Both the position numbers and the translations under genes were made by a program. Below the pieces are notes generated by a model. The model was given only the letters and a program-made list of their open reading frames with translations, was not told the origin of the DNA and did not search any database. A stretch of DNA of 64,000 nucleotides from Adhaeribacter arboris (GTDB lineage Bacteria > Bacteroidota > Bacteroidia > Cytophagales > Hymenobacteraceae). Below are positions 17,264 through 26,561 of this stretch, one piece after another; positions within the stretch are counted from its first letter, which is position 1, and each line of letters begins with the position of its first letter. The stretch is taken from positions 3,348,001 through 3,412,000 of the forward strand of contig NZ_PYFT01000001.1 of NCBI RefSeq assembly GCF_003023845.1, read 5' to 3'.

Positions 17264-19276
17264 TTAATCTAACAAATCAATGGGAGTAACTAAATCAATT
17301 TGCAGCGAATCTACGGCTGTGGTATCCGGTTGCGGAGTAGCTGTTACAATTAAATCGCGGGCCCGACCGGCTAAATTTACGTGCGGGTACAAATTATCGT
17401 AATCTTCGCGCGAAATTAGCCCCCGGCGCAGCATAATTCCGGAGATAAGTTTAAAAAAGTAACGCGGCCGGCTTCGTAAATTCCCGTAAGCATCGAAAGA
17501 ATACCGGTAGGCCTTGGGCCGAGGAATGATACTCGTAAGAAATAAACTTTCGGCTAAGTTAAGCTCAGACGGATATTTTTCGAAAAAGAACCGGGAGGCT
17601 TCTTTCACGCCGTACACGTTTGGTCCCCATTCAATAATATTTAAGTATACCTCGTACATGCGTTGTTTAGAGGTAATCCGATTATTTTCGATGAGCCACA
17701 CTATTAGCATTTCTTCTACTTTGCGGGCAACTGTTTTTTTGCGCGTCAGAAACACGTTTTTAACTAATTGCATCGAAATAGTACTGCCGCCCCGGGTAAA
17801 ATTCTTTTCCTTCAGGTTGGTAATCATTGAATGCCGGAATGCTCCTTCGTGAAAACCTTTGTGTTTAAAGAAGCCGTAATCTTCGGAAGTAAGAATACTA
17901 TTTTTTAAGTAATTAGAAATTTGATTATACGGAGTGAAATTGGGGTTTTGTGGGCCAACAATAAAAGTACGCAAGGGTTTACCATACTCGTAAACGGTAT
18001 GTTCAAATGGCTGATTCATCTCGCGCAGGTCGGTTTTACCGTATTGCAAAATAGTAAAGTTTTTACCCTCTAAATCGGAATTAAACCTTAAACTATCTAT
18101 CTGCGCTAAATCCACATAAAAGTTCATTTTGTAGGATAAATACCCTTGAGCCTTTATCCCTTCCAGGGCTTCAAACATACCTTTCGGTAAAGATTGAAAA
18201 AAGTCGTTGGCTTCGGTTTGAGCCGAGTAAACTTTTAAGGCAACGCGTTTAGAAGGTTTTGTAATGAAGCGAGCTTGCGGATAGACTACCATTTTATTAA
18301 CCGTTACCCGCGAGAGAGTATCCAACGAATAATAATTTTCGCCAATAGTAACTACGTAGTCAATTGCTCCTTTATCTATTTGCACATCACCATCGGCTAT
18401 TTTGGGGTGATTTACTAACAGTTTATTCATCCGACCTTCCCCTTTAATTGTGAGTCGGTTTTTTCGGTAAACTTTATCGGTTAAACTAACTTTGAGCGAG
18501 TCAAAAGAAAGTTTGGCGCCGTATTTATCTTTTATGTATGGAATCCGGATTCCGGCCGTGTCGGTAGTGTAAAGGTTAGCCGAAAGTTGGTAATCATCCG
18601 GGTTAATACTACCATCTACGTGCATTCTATTTATTAAAGAGTCGGTTTGCACCGTTAAAGAGGTGCTAATATCCCCATCCTCCACGGTAAGTAAAGGCAT
18701 ATCTACCCGAATGTTGCGCTTTTCACTTTCGTAAGTAACTAACAAATTCCGGAATGTAACGGCATCTGGTACATTTTCAAAAGCCGTTTCAATTACGCGG
18801 TTTAATATTTCGCCGTAATTACGTCCTTGAGTGGTATCTCTGGGAGCAGCAGGGGTTTTCTTCCGGATTAAGAAGCCATAATTATTTTGATTTTTCGTCT
18901 TCCGGGCCGTTAAAAAGGCATTAGCAATTTTAAGGTCGCTAAATACAACATGGCCTTTAAAAATGGTCCAAAGGCTAATTTCTGCGTCTACACTATCGGT
19001 GGTAAATAAAGTATCGGCACCTTTGGGTATTACAGCAATATCCCGCATTATTACGGTTTTCACCCCTACGTAATCGGCTTTACCTATTACTAAGTCTACC
19101 GGATACTTGCGCTCAACCCGGGTAATCACTTCTTTTACAACAAATTGCAAGATATTCCGGCGGAAAATAAATACTACAGTAAGAGTAATTAGTAACATTA
19201 CCGCGGCTACGGCAGCTACTTTTCCGGCTATTTTAGCGCCTTTACTATTTAAAAATGCTTGTATCTTCGGGTTCAA
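17264..19276 (-). CDS. Membrane-anchored peptidoglycan glycosyltransferase (GT51) with large unknown N-terminal region
   Basis: Polymerises lipid II glycan strands at the periplasmic side of the inner membrane. Of 670 residues, a single N-terminal membrane anchor (about 14-36) is followed by some 390 residues with no recognised domain, rich in beta-type segments. The GT51 domain then runs to near the end: SEDYGFFKHKGFHEGAF (catalytic Glu), RGGSTISMQLVKNVFL, RKVEEMLIVWLIENN and YLNIIEWGPNVYGV. No penicillin-binding transpeptidase domain follows, so it makes glycan without cross-linking. The start appears to be TTG; no in-frame ATG lies ahead of the anchor. Confidence 0.8.
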   Translation of the reverse strand: MNPKIQAFLNSKGAKIAGKVAAVAAVMLLITLTVVFIFRRNILQFVVKEVITRVERKYPVDLVIGKADYVGVKTVIMRDIAVIPKGADTLFTTDSVDAEISLWTIFKGHVVFSDLKIANAFLTARKTKNQNNYGFLIRKKTPAAPRDTTQGRNYGEILNRVIETAFENVPDAVTFRNLLVTYESEKRNIRVDMPLLTVEDGDISTSLTVQTDSLINRMHVDGSINPDDYQLSANLYTTDTAGIRIPYIKDKYGAKLSFDSLKVSLTDKVYRKNRLTIKGEGRMNKLLVNHPKIADGDVQIDKGAIDYVVTIGENYYSLDTLSRVTVNKMVVYPQARFITKPSKRVALKVYSAQTEANDFFQSLPKGMFEALEGIKAQGYLSYKMNFYVDLAQIDSLRFNSDLEGKNFTILQYGKTDLREMNQPFEHTVYEYGKPLRTFIVGPQNPNFTPYNQISNYLKNSILTSEDYGFFKHKGFHEGAFRHSMITNLKEKNFTRGGSTISMQLVKNVFLTRKKTVARKVEEMLIVWLIENNRITSKQRMYEVYLNIIEWGPNVYGVKEASRFFFEKYPSELNLAESLFLTSIIPRPKAYRYSFDAYGNLRSRPRYFFKLISGIMLRRGLISREDYDNLYPHVNLAGRARDLIVTATPQPDTTAVDSLQIDLVTPIDLLD

Positions 19277-19503
19277 CGTAGCAGAATTTAAGACAAATTA
19301 ACAGAATAACGTTATTCTGGGAGTTAATACTATGAGCAATGCTAAGTTTAGTTCTGGCACTTTCCTGTAAACGTAAAATACACGTTTAAAGGTTAAACCT
19401 ATCAGAATATTAACCGCTTGACCAGCCCACAAAAGTAACGCCATTTCTTTAATTTTAGCATCTTTTGCAGCTTTACAGCCACGTTTATTTAAATTATCGT
19501 GCG

Positions 19504-19511
19504 TATCTTTG
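19504..19511 (+). promoter_or_regulatory. Candidate -7 box for purB
   Basis: TATCTTTG fits TAnnTTTG and ends 16 bases before the purB ATG. The -33 region (GTTT at 19483-19486) is 17 bases upstream, short of the 20-base spacing used by the rRNA promoters here. Confidence 0.45.
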
Positions 19512-19527
19512 ACAAAAATACGAAAAC

Positions 19528-20877
19528 ATGAAATTGCAATCGCTTACTGCTCTTTCCCCAATTGATGGACGCTACCGGCGACAAACTGCCGAATTGGCAC
19601 CTTTTTTTTCTGAATTTGGGTTAATAAAATACCGGGTCCAAATTGAGATAGAGTATTTTATTGCATTATGCGAATTACCTTTACCTCAATTGTCGGCCGT
19701 AAACAATCAGGTATTTACCGGTTTACGCCAAGTATACCAAAACTTTTCGGTAGAGGATGCCGCTGCAATTAAAGAAATAGAAAAAACGACGAACCACGAT
19801 GTAAAAGCTGTAGAATATTTTATTAAAAATCATTTCGATCAACTCGGCTTAGGAAACTACAAAGAATTTATTCATTTTGGCTTAACGTCACAGGATATTA
19901 ATAATACGGCTATTCCGCTTTCGTTAAAAGAAGCAGCTGAGACGCATCTTTTGCCGGCTTTAAATCAAATTGTGGAGGCATTGCAGCAAATGGCGGATAC
20001 CTGGAAAAATGTTTCCTTATTAGCTCGCACGCACGGACAACCCGCCTCGCCAACCCGATTGGGCAAAGAAATACAAGTTTTCGCGGAACGGTTGCAAGTT
20101 CAATTAGCGCAGTTAAAATCCATTCCTTATTCGGCCAAATTTGGCGGCGCTACCGGCAACTTTAACGCTCATTTTGTAGCGTATCCGCAAATAGACTGGC
20201 TTACTTTTGCGAACACCTTTGTAAACGAAACATTAGGATTAAGCCGCAGCCAATACACCACCCAGATTGAACATTACGATAATTTAGCCGCTTTTTTCGA
20301 CGCCGTTAAGCGCTTAAGCACCATTTTGATTGATTTTTCCCGGGACGTTTGGCAATATATTTCGGTAGGCTATTTTAAACAGAAAATTAAGGTGGGCGAA
20401 GTAGGTTCTTCGGCTATGCCGCACAAGGTAAACCCGATAGATTTTGAAAACGCCGAAGGTAATTTTGGCATAGCTAACGCGCTATTAGAGTTTTTGGCGG
20501 CTAAATTACCCATCAGCCGCTTACAACGCGATTTAACCGATTCTACCGTATTGCGCAATTTGGGTGTGCCCCTGGCTCACACGATTATTGCTTTAAAGTC
20601 TTTACAAAAAGGAATAGGTAAATTAGAACTGAACGAATTGGCATTGCAGCAAGATTTAGAAGAAAACTGGGCCGTAGTAGCCGAAGGTATTCAAACAATA
20701 TTGCGTCGCGAAGGCTATCCGCAACCTTACGAGGCATTAAAGGCGCTTACCCGAGTAAAGGAAAAAATTACCGCTCAAACCATTAGTTGTTTTATCGATA
20801 CCTTGGAGGTAAACGAAGCTGTAAAAACAGAATTAAAAGCCATCACTCCGTTTAACTATACGGGTATTCTGTTTTAA
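19528..20877 (+). CDS. purB: Adenylosuccinate lyase
   Basis: Fumarase/aspartase-superfamily enzyme that acts twice in purine synthesis: it cleaves SAICAR to AICAR and adenylosuccinate to AMP, releasing fumarate. The 449 residues carry LTALSPIDGRYRR at the start, the substrate segment TSQDINNTAIP, ARTHGQPASPTRLGKE, and the family signature GSSAMPHKVNPIDFEN with the catalytic Ser loop. Length is normal for the E. coli-type subgroup. It is followed after 72 bases by a GT9 gene on the same strand, without an evident functional link. Confidence 0.95.
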   Translation: MKLQSLTALSPIDGRYRRQTAELAPFFSEFGLIKYRVQIEIEYFIALCELPLPQLSAVNNQVFTGLRQVYQNFSVEDAAAIKEIEKTTNHDVKAVEYFIKNHFDQLGLGNYKEFIHFGLTSQDINNTAIPLSLKEAAETHLLPALNQIVEALQQMADTWKNVSLLARTHGQPASPTRLGKEIQVFAERLQVQLAQLKSIPYSAKFGGATGNFNAHFVAYPQIDWLTFANTFVNETLGLSRSQYTTQIEHYDNLAAFFDAVKRLSTILIDFSRDVWQYISVGYFKQKIKVGEVGSSAMPHKVNPIDFENAEGNFGIANALLEFLAAKLPISRLQRDLTDSTVLRNLGVPLAHTIIALKSLQKGIGKLELNELALQQDLEENWAVVAEGIQTILRREGYPQPYEALKALTRVKEKITAQTISCFIDTLEVNEAVKTELKAITPFNYTGILF

Positions 20878-20949
20878 CCTGCTTGTTAAGGGCCTACTCC
20901 TATGAGCATTACTTTCTAATTTTTATTTTTCAACCACTAACTAAGCAGC

Positions 20950-22065
20950 ATGTCTGTTTTAAATGGCGTAAAAGTTAATACCGATTGCATTTATTTCCGG
21001 GGCGATGTGCCGTGTAAACCCAATAAGGAATCCGGTTATATATGCGGCGATTGCCCAGTTTATACCCCTATTCAAACGCGCATTCTTATAATTAAATTAG
21101 GCGCTATTGGTGATGTTATTCGCACTACCCCCTTGCTCCGGAAAATACGGGCTACTTACCCGCAGGCTAAAATAACCTGGCTTACCCATACGCCAGCCAT
21201 TCTTCCTAAAAACGAAATAGAAGAAATTCTGAAGTTTGACTTAGCGGCCATTTTATACCTGCAAAACACCCATTTTGATATTTTATTTAATTTAGATAAA
21301 GACAAAGAAGCTTGCGCCTTACACGATACCATTCAGGCAAAACAAAAATTTGGCTATACTTTAAAAAACGGCGTAGCTTATCCCACTAATAAGTTAGCTA
21401 ATCATAAATATTTAACGGGTGTTTTCGACCAGGTAAGTCTGGAGAATAAAAAGTCGTACGTTGAAGAAATTTTTGAATTATGTGGGTGGCAGTTTAACTA
21501 CGAAGAATACATTTTTGATACCCACGAGGACAAAGGTTCTACCTGGCGCTTCGACCGGAACAAGCCTCTAATTGGTTTAAATACCGGTTGCGGTGACCGC
21601 TGGACAACCCGGTTATGGTCAGATGAAAAATGGTTGGAATTGATTTATTTGCTCCAACAGGAAAACTTTACAGTGGTTTTGCTAGGCGGCGAACAGGAAG
21701 ATACCCGCAACAAACGACTCAGCGAAGCTTCCAACGCTACTTACTTAGGTTATTTTAAGTTAGAGCAATTTATTAATTTAATGTACCAGATGGATGTAAT
21801 TGTAACGCAGGTAACCATGGCCATGCACATTGCTATTGCCTTACGCAAGAAAATGGTTTTGCTAAATAACATCTTTAACGCACACGAATTTGAATTATAC
21901 GGGCGAGGCGTGATAATCCAACCCGATAAAGATTGTGTTTGTTTTTACCGGGGTACCTGTAAATTTGGAACCTCGTGCATGGAAGATTTACCGGCCGCAA
22001 AAGTTTGGCAAGCAGTGAAAGATACGCTTCAAACAGATGTTACACCTGTGCCGCCACTTGTTTAA
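20950..22065 (+). CDS. GT9-family (heptosyltransferase-like) glycosyltransferase with Cys-rich N-terminus
   Basis: Predicted ADP-heptose:LPS heptosyltransferase-type enzyme, 371 residues. RILIIKLGAIGDVIRTTPLL is the typical GT9 N-terminal signature and NTGCGDRWTTRLWSDEKW is the nucleotide-sugar loop of the C-terminal Rossmann domain. Before the fold there is a 40-residue extension with four cysteines (DCIYFRGDVPC...YICGDCPVY), and two more Cys-containing segments appear near the end (KDCVCFYRGTCKFGTSC). This pattern suggests a metal or redox site. Its 3' end overlaps a convergent GT4 gene by 26 bases. Heptose supply by gmhB at 4 kb fits an LPS role. Confidence 0.8.
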   Translation: MSVLNGVKVNTDCIYFRGDVPCKPNKESGYICGDCPVYTPIQTRILIIKLGAIGDVIRTTPLLRKIRATYPQAKITWLTHTPAILPKNEIEEILKFDLAAILYLQNTHFDILFNLDKDKEACALHDTIQAKQKFGYTLKNGVAYPTNKLANHKYLTGVFDQVSLENKKSYVEEIFELCGWQFNYEEYIFDTHEDKGSTWRFDRNKPLIGLNTGCGDRWTTRLWSDEKWLELIYLLQQENFTVVLLGGEQEDTRNKRLSEASNATYLGYFKLEQFINLMYQMDVIVTQVTMAMHIAIALRKKMVLLNNIFNAHEFELYGRGVIIQPDKDCVCFYRGTCKFGTSCMEDLPAAKVWQAVKDTLQTDVTPVPPLV

Positions 22066-23176
22066 GCGTTTGCACCATACTTTCCCAGGAAAACTGTTTT
22101 TTTAATTCACTTACCTGTTCAGTAAAAAAGGCCTCACGTTTATTTTCATAGAAGTCTAGAATAGCAGCAGCAATAGCTTCTGAATCAACGGGAGTAACAT
22201 ACCCGGCTTTACCATTTGGAACCAGTTCGGCCAATCCCCCTACATTGGTTACTAACATAGGCTTATTGAAATAATAGGCAATCTGCGAAACGCCACTCTG
22301 CGTAGCGTGTTTGTATGGCTGAACTACTAAATCTGAGGCACCAAAATAATATCGAACCAGGTTATTCGGAATAAAATCGGTCGCGCGGATAATTCTATCT
22401 TCTAATTGATATTGCTGAATCAATTGATTATACGGTTCGGAGCTTTCGTAAAATTCGCCGGCAATAATCAGTTTTAAATTTTTATGTTGGCTTAGCTTTT
22501 CGTTGGCAAAGGCTTCTAATAATAAATCCAGTCCTTTATAAGCCCGAATAAAGCCGAAAAATAAAATATAGTGGTAATCTAGGTTTAAATTCAAGAAACG
22601 CTGCGCTTCTGATTTTTCAAGAAGTTCACCAAAATTATCGTACAAGGGATGTGGATGGTATGCTTTTATTTTGGCAGGCTGCATTTTTTTTAAATCGTCC
22701 AGTACCGCTTTCGACATAGTTACAAAGCCTTGGCATGCTTGCAAAAAATATTTAGTAAAGGGCAAGTCGCCGGGCCGCTTTTCGTGCGGAATAATATTAT
22801 CGGTAATAGCTAAAATCTTAGTGTATTTATTTAGAGCGACCAACCGGGCAATAGTGCCTAGTGCGGGTCCCATAAAAGGTAACCAAAACCGAAAAATCAG
22901 AATATCTGGCTTTTGATGACGTACATAATTACCTGTTTTTACCCACGAGATGGGATTAATGGAATTTATAAGTGCTTTAATCTTTAAATCAGCGGGAGGA
23001 ACTTCATCGGAATATTGGGTTTTACCCGGGAAAAGAAAACTGGGATACTGTAAACTAAAAGTAACAATTTCTACTTCATCACCGGATTGCTGAAAAGCCC
23101 TAGTTAACCGTTCATTATAAGTAGCTAACCCACCCCGCAACGGATGAGCCGGCCCAATAATTACTATTTTAGACAT
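22040..23176 (-). CDS. GT4-family glycosyltransferase
   Basis: Retaining GT-B glycosyltransferase of 378 residues. The N-terminal glycine-rich acceptor loop is GPAHPLRGGLATYNERL, and the C-terminal donor domain shows LFFGFIRAYKGLDLLLEAF and the EX7E-like region around GVSQIAYYFNKPMLVTNVGGLAELV. It probably builds a surface polysaccharide or glycolipid. Its start overlaps the end of the upstream GT2 gene by 8 bases, so both belong to one minus-strand operon. Its end overlaps the convergent GT9 gene by 26 bases. Confidence 0.85.
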   Translation of the reverse strand: MSKIVIIGPAHPLRGGLATYNERLTRAFQQSGDEVEIVTFSLQYPSFLFPGKTQYSDEVPPADLKIKALINSINPISWVKTGNYVRHQKPDILIFRFWLPFMGPALGTIARLVALNKYTKILAITDNIIPHEKRPGDLPFTKYFLQACQGFVTMSKAVLDDLKKMQPAKIKAYHPHPLYDNFGELLEKSEAQRFLNLNLDYHYILFFGFIRAYKGLDLLLEAFANEKLSQHKNLKLIIAGEFYESSEPYNQLIQQYQLEDRIIRATDFIPNNLVRYYFGASDLVVQPYKHATQSGVSQIAYYFNKPMLVTNVGGLAELVPNGKAGYVTPVDSEAIAAAILDFYENKREAFFTEQVSELKKQFSWESMVQTLKQVAAQV

Positions 23177-24155
23177 GCGTTGGCTTTAATCCAATCTGAT
23201 CGCGAATAAGGTATTCGTTTTTACGGCTTCCCGTAAGCGAAATCATTTCGGCCAGGAAACCCGCTAGAAATAATTGTACCCCAATAATAAGAGCCACTAA
23301 AGCAAGGAAAAATAAAGGCTGAGCTACTACATCGCGGGAGCGCTGGTGCAGGTAAAACGAGTTGTATATTTTATCACCTATCAGCCACATGGTAATAAAA
23401 AAACCGATGAAAAAAGATAAAGTACCCATAGTTCCAAAAAAGTGCATGGGCCGTTTTTTAAACTTAGAAACAAACGTAATCGATAGCAAATCGAGAAAGC
23501 CGTACACGAAACGTTCTAAGCCAAATTTAGTAATACCGTATTTCCGTTCGCGATGCTGTACTACTTTTTCTCCTATTTTTTTAAAGCCATTCCACTTAGC
23601 AATTACCGGAATATAACGGTGCATTTCGCCGTAAACATCAATACTTTTTACTACCCGTTGATCGTAAGCTTTTAGGCCACAGTTAAAATCGTGCAGAGGA
23701 ATACGCGAGATTTTACGGGTTACACCGTTAAACAACTTCGTCGGAATAGTTTTAGATAAAGGATCGAAGCGCTTTTTCTTCCATCCCGAAACCAGATCAT
23801 ATCCTTGTTCCGTAACCATCCGGTATAATTCGGGTATTTCATCCGGGCTATCCTGTAAATCGGCATCCATGGTAATGACAACTTTACCACGCGTTTCTTT
23901 AAAACCCACATGTAAAGCCGCCGATTTACCATAGTTCCGATTAAACCGAATGGCTCTGATAGCTGGGTTTAGAGCAGAAAGATCTTGAATAACCGCCCAT
24001 GAATTATCCGTACTACCGTCGTCTACTAAAATTAGCTCATAAGAATAGCCGTGCGAAAGCATCACACGGCTAATCCATTGGGTAAGTTCCGGTAAGGATT
24101 CTGCTTCGTCCAGAAGCGGTATCACTACCGATATATCTAAATCGGGTTGCTGCAT
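23169..24155 (-). CDS. GT2 glycosyltransferase with two C-terminal membrane helices (ArnC/GtrB type)
   Basis: Polyprenyl-phosphate glycosyltransferase of 328 residues. The GT2 domain shows VIPLLDEAESLPEL, LVDDGSTDNSW, and TMDADLQDSPDEIPEL with the DAD metal site, followed by HDFNCGLKAYDQRV. Two hydrophobic segments near the C-terminus (around FFIGFFITMWLIG and FLALVALIIGVQLFLAGFLAEM) anchor it in the membrane, as in GtrB and ArnC. It would load a sugar onto undecaprenyl phosphate for transfer outside the cytoplasm. The downstream GT4 gene overlaps it by 8 bases. Confidence 0.85.
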   Translation of the reverse strand: MQQPDLDISVVIPLLDEAESLPELTQWISRVMLSHGYSYELILVDDGSTDNSWAVIQDLSALNPAIRAIRFNRNYGKSAALHVGFKETRGKVVITMDADLQDSPDEIPELYRMVTEQGYDLVSGWKKKRFDPLSKTIPTKLFNGVTRKISRIPLHDFNCGLKAYDQRVVKSIDVYGEMHRYIPVIAKWNGFKKIGEKVVQHRERKYGITKFGLERFVYGFLDLLSITFVSKFKKRPMHFFGTMGTLSFFIGFFITMWLIGDKIYNSFYLHQRSRDVVAQPLFFLALVALIIGVQLFLAGFLAEMISLTGSRKNEYLIRDQIGLKPTHV

Positions 24156-24163
24156 TAAAATTT

Positions 24164-24700
24164 TTATTCAAATTCCGGCCGAGTACGTTTTATCAAAGCC
24201 GAAATAATTAACGATAATAAAAATCCAAAAAATAAGCCTGCTAAAATAGCAAACACTACTATCATTTCAGGAGTCATCATTTTATCGGACATGGCAACTG
24301 CTTGGTCTATTTGGTCATCGTTCATGCCTTTTTTTTCTAATTCAGACACTTGCATCTCCCGCATTTTATCAATAAAGCCAGTATCAATAAATTTCACATA
24401 GATGTAGGTAAATATTCCTCCTAAGGCACTAGACACTGCAGTCACGAGGGTACCTATTCCTAAGCCTTGACCATACGACATGTAATTGTTATTCTGGCGT
24501 TTAAATTCTCGCATGGCCAGCACAATTGCCGCTATTAAAATAAGAAATGAAAACCAGCTTAAGGCTTGATTGGTAAAAGCCAGATCGGTTATGTTTAAAA
24601 TAAGTGAATAAACAATAGATATAATCCCGAAGATTACTCCGTAACGTAGAGCAATAGCATTTTTAGAAGGACTCACCGATGTGGTAGAATAATTTTCCAT
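24164..24700 (-). CDS. DUF4199 family membrane protein
   Basis: Small integral membrane protein of 178 residues with about four hydrophobic segments, consistent with DUF4199, a family mostly known from Bacteroidota. A soluble, charged loop (MREMQVSELEKKGMNDDQIDQ) separates the third and fourth segments. Function unknown. A second protein of the same type is encoded immediately upstream (25 bases apart), and a GT2 gene follows after 8 bases, so it lies inside the pseudo-dihydroorotase operon. Confidence 0.75.
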   Translation of the reverse strand: MENYSTTSVSPSKNAIALRYGVIFGIISIVYSLILNITDLAFTNQALSWFSFLILIAAIVLAMREFKRQNNNYMSYGQGLGIGTLVTAVSSALGGIFTYIYVKFIDTGFIDKMREMQVSELEKKGMNDDQIDQAVAMSDKMMTPEMIVVFAILAGLFFGFLLSLIISALIKRTRPEFE

Positions 24701-24725
24701 AATAGTATACAGTAGTTTAAATGCC

Positions 24726-25238
24726 TTATTTTCGGTAAAATGTAGCAGATACCAAGGAGAATAAAAAACCGATCAGTAACATTTTTAGAAAATTATCTAA
24801 AACTAGAGAGGTAATGGTGATTTGGTTGAGCTTGGTATAATTTAAATCGTACACTTGCTTGCCGTTGGGCAGACTAAGAAACTGACTTTTATTCTGCTCC
24901 ATCATAGTCTTCATTTCCTGAATATGCCCTCGAATCGCTTCAGAACCAATTATCAAAGAAAATATATAAATAAATATGCCAAAGGTAACAGCTGCTATTA
25001 AGGAGGTTAGCCAACCCAATTTCAAACCTTTGAAAAATCGTAATTCAGGATCAAATTTTCTTTTAAAATAAGCAGTGCCCGTAAATAAAAATACCGGCAG
25101 GATGAATAAAGCATAAAAGGCTTTTTGCCCGTATGGGTTACTTCCTGATAAATAAACTACTAGGATTACTAAAAAGCTAGCTCCTGCCGCTAATACACCA
25201 AATCGTAAAGCTGTTTTTATAGCTGCTTGATCTAACAT
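24726..25238 (-). CDS. DUF4199 family membrane protein, second copy
   Basis: Predicted four-helix membrane protein, 170 residues, with the same layout as the downstream neighbour: two N-terminal helices, a third helix, a polar loop (HIQEMKTMMEQNKSQ) and a C-terminal helix. Sequence identity to that neighbour looks low, so the pair is an old duplication or a hetero-oligomeric pair. It starts 32 bases after the dihydroorotase-like gene stops. Function unknown. Confidence 0.7.
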   Translation of the reverse strand: MLDQAAIKTALRFGVLAAGASFLVILVVYLSGSNPYGQKAFYALFILPVFLFTGTAYFKRKFDPELRFFKGLKLGWLTSLIAAVTFGIFIYIFSLIIGSEAIRGHIQEMKTMMEQNKSQFLSLPNGKQVYDLNYTKLNQITITSLVLDNFLKMLLIGFLFSLVSATFYRK

Positions 25239-25270
25239 TTTTGCAAGTAAATTCTGAGCACTAATTTTTA

Positions 25271-26560
25271 TTATAAGGAAGAATAATCGGGATTTAGCAC
25301 TAGTTGGTTTTTATGGATAATACCGTAAACTTGGCCCTGTAAGGTACGACCTAAAAAAGGGGTATTCTTGCTTTTAGACGCCGTGTTAGCTTCAGTAGGT
25401 ATCCAGGCCTGATTAGGGTTAAATAAAGTTAAATTAGCTATTTCACCGACTTCAATATCTGGAATTTCTTTTCTGAGAATAGTACGTGGCGTATAAGCCA
25501 GTTTTGAAATTACCTGGTCTAAACCAATTACCGGACTTAAGTAAGTATTGGCTACGGCAAATGCTGTTTCTAAACTTGCAATTCCAAATTCGGCCAAATC
25601 AAACTCCAGATTTTTAGATTCAGTATCTTGCGGTCGATGCGCCGAAACGATGGCGTCGATTGTACCATCGGTTAGCCCCTGCAATAAAGCCTCTCTATCT
25701 TGGTGAGACCGAAAAGGTGGATTTACTTTATAATTAGTATCAAATGGTAATAACTCCTCATCGATAAAGGCTGTCTGAAAAGCAGCCATATCACAAGTAA
25801 CAGCCAACCCTTCCCGTTTAGCCTCCCGGATGATTTCTACTGCTTCTGCCGAAGAAATTAAAGTAAAGTGCAAACGCCCGCCAGTATACCGAAGCAGTTT
25901 TATATCCCGGGAAATAATTACTTCTTCGGCCAGAGCGGGTATACCTTTTAAACCTAATTGGGTACTCATAATGCCCTCGTGCATTAAACCGTGTTGCGTA
26001 AGGCTGCTATTTTCCGGTTTCTGTATAATAAGCCCATTAAAATACTGCACGTATTGCAAAGCTTTTACTAAAACATCCGCCTGCTGCACAGGCTGTAAAC
26101 CATCCGAAAAGGCAATAGCTCCGGCAACATGCAGATCAATCATTTCCGTAAGTTCCTTTCCTTGAGCATTTATAGTAATTGCTCCTAAAGGATAAAAACT
26201 TACCGGTAATAGTTGCGAGCGATTCTGAATATAACCAACTGAATTTTTGGTTTGGTATACGGGCTCCACATTAGGTAAGCAAACAACCTCGGTAAAGCCA
26301 CCCTTAACTGCCGCTAAAGCGGCGCTTTGTAAATCTTCCTTGTGTTCAAATCCTGGATCACCTATCCAGGCATTCATATCTAACCACCCCGTTGAAACGT
26401 GTAATCCGGTTTGAGCAATTATTTTTGTTTGGGAATCAGGCGTTGGCAAATTTTGCCCAATGGCAGTTATTTTGCCATCTTCAATTAATATATCGGTAGT
26501 ATTCTGGTGAAATTTTGAAGCGGGAGCAATTACTTTAATTGATTTCAGTAATACCTGCAT
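25271..26560 (-). CDS. Dihydroorotase-like protein lacking metal-site residues
   Basis: Amidohydrolase-fold protein of 429 residues that aligns by layout with class I dihydroorotases (pyrimidine synthesis). The expected DxHxH is DMNAWIGDPG here, so both first-strand metal His are replaced (N63, W65). The expected HxxH is HFTL (H231 kept, L234), VTCE..HH is VTCDMAAFQ (no His), and the catalytic Asp of TDHAP is A307 in VSAHRP. Substrate loops such as GGFTEVVCLPNVEP persist. It is therefore probably non-catalytic, like the structural pseudo-dihydroorotases that hold aspartate carbamoyltransferase in some bacteria. It sits 1 base after a BatA-like gene. Confidence 0.8.
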   Translation of the reverse strand: MQVLLKSIKVIAPASKFHQNTTDILIEDGKITAIGQNLPTPDSQTKIIAQTGLHVSTGWLDMNAWIGDPGFEHKEDLQSAALAAVKGGFTEVVCLPNVEPVYQTKNSVGYIQNRSQLLPVSFYPLGAITINAQGKELTEMIDLHVAGAIAFSDGLQPVQQADVLVKALQYVQYFNGLIIQKPENSSLTQHGLMHEGIMSTQLGLKGIPALAEEVIISRDIKLLRYTGGRLHFTLISSAEAVEIIREAKREGLAVTCDMAAFQTAFIDEELLPFDTNYKVNPPFRSHQDREALLQGLTDGTIDAIVSAHRPQDTESKNLEFDLAEFGIASLETAFAVANTYLSPVIGLDQVISKLAYTPRTILRKEIPDIEVGEIANLTLFNPNQAWIPTEANTASKSKNTPFLGRTLQGQVYGIIHKNQLVLNPDYSSL

Positions 26561-26561
26561 G

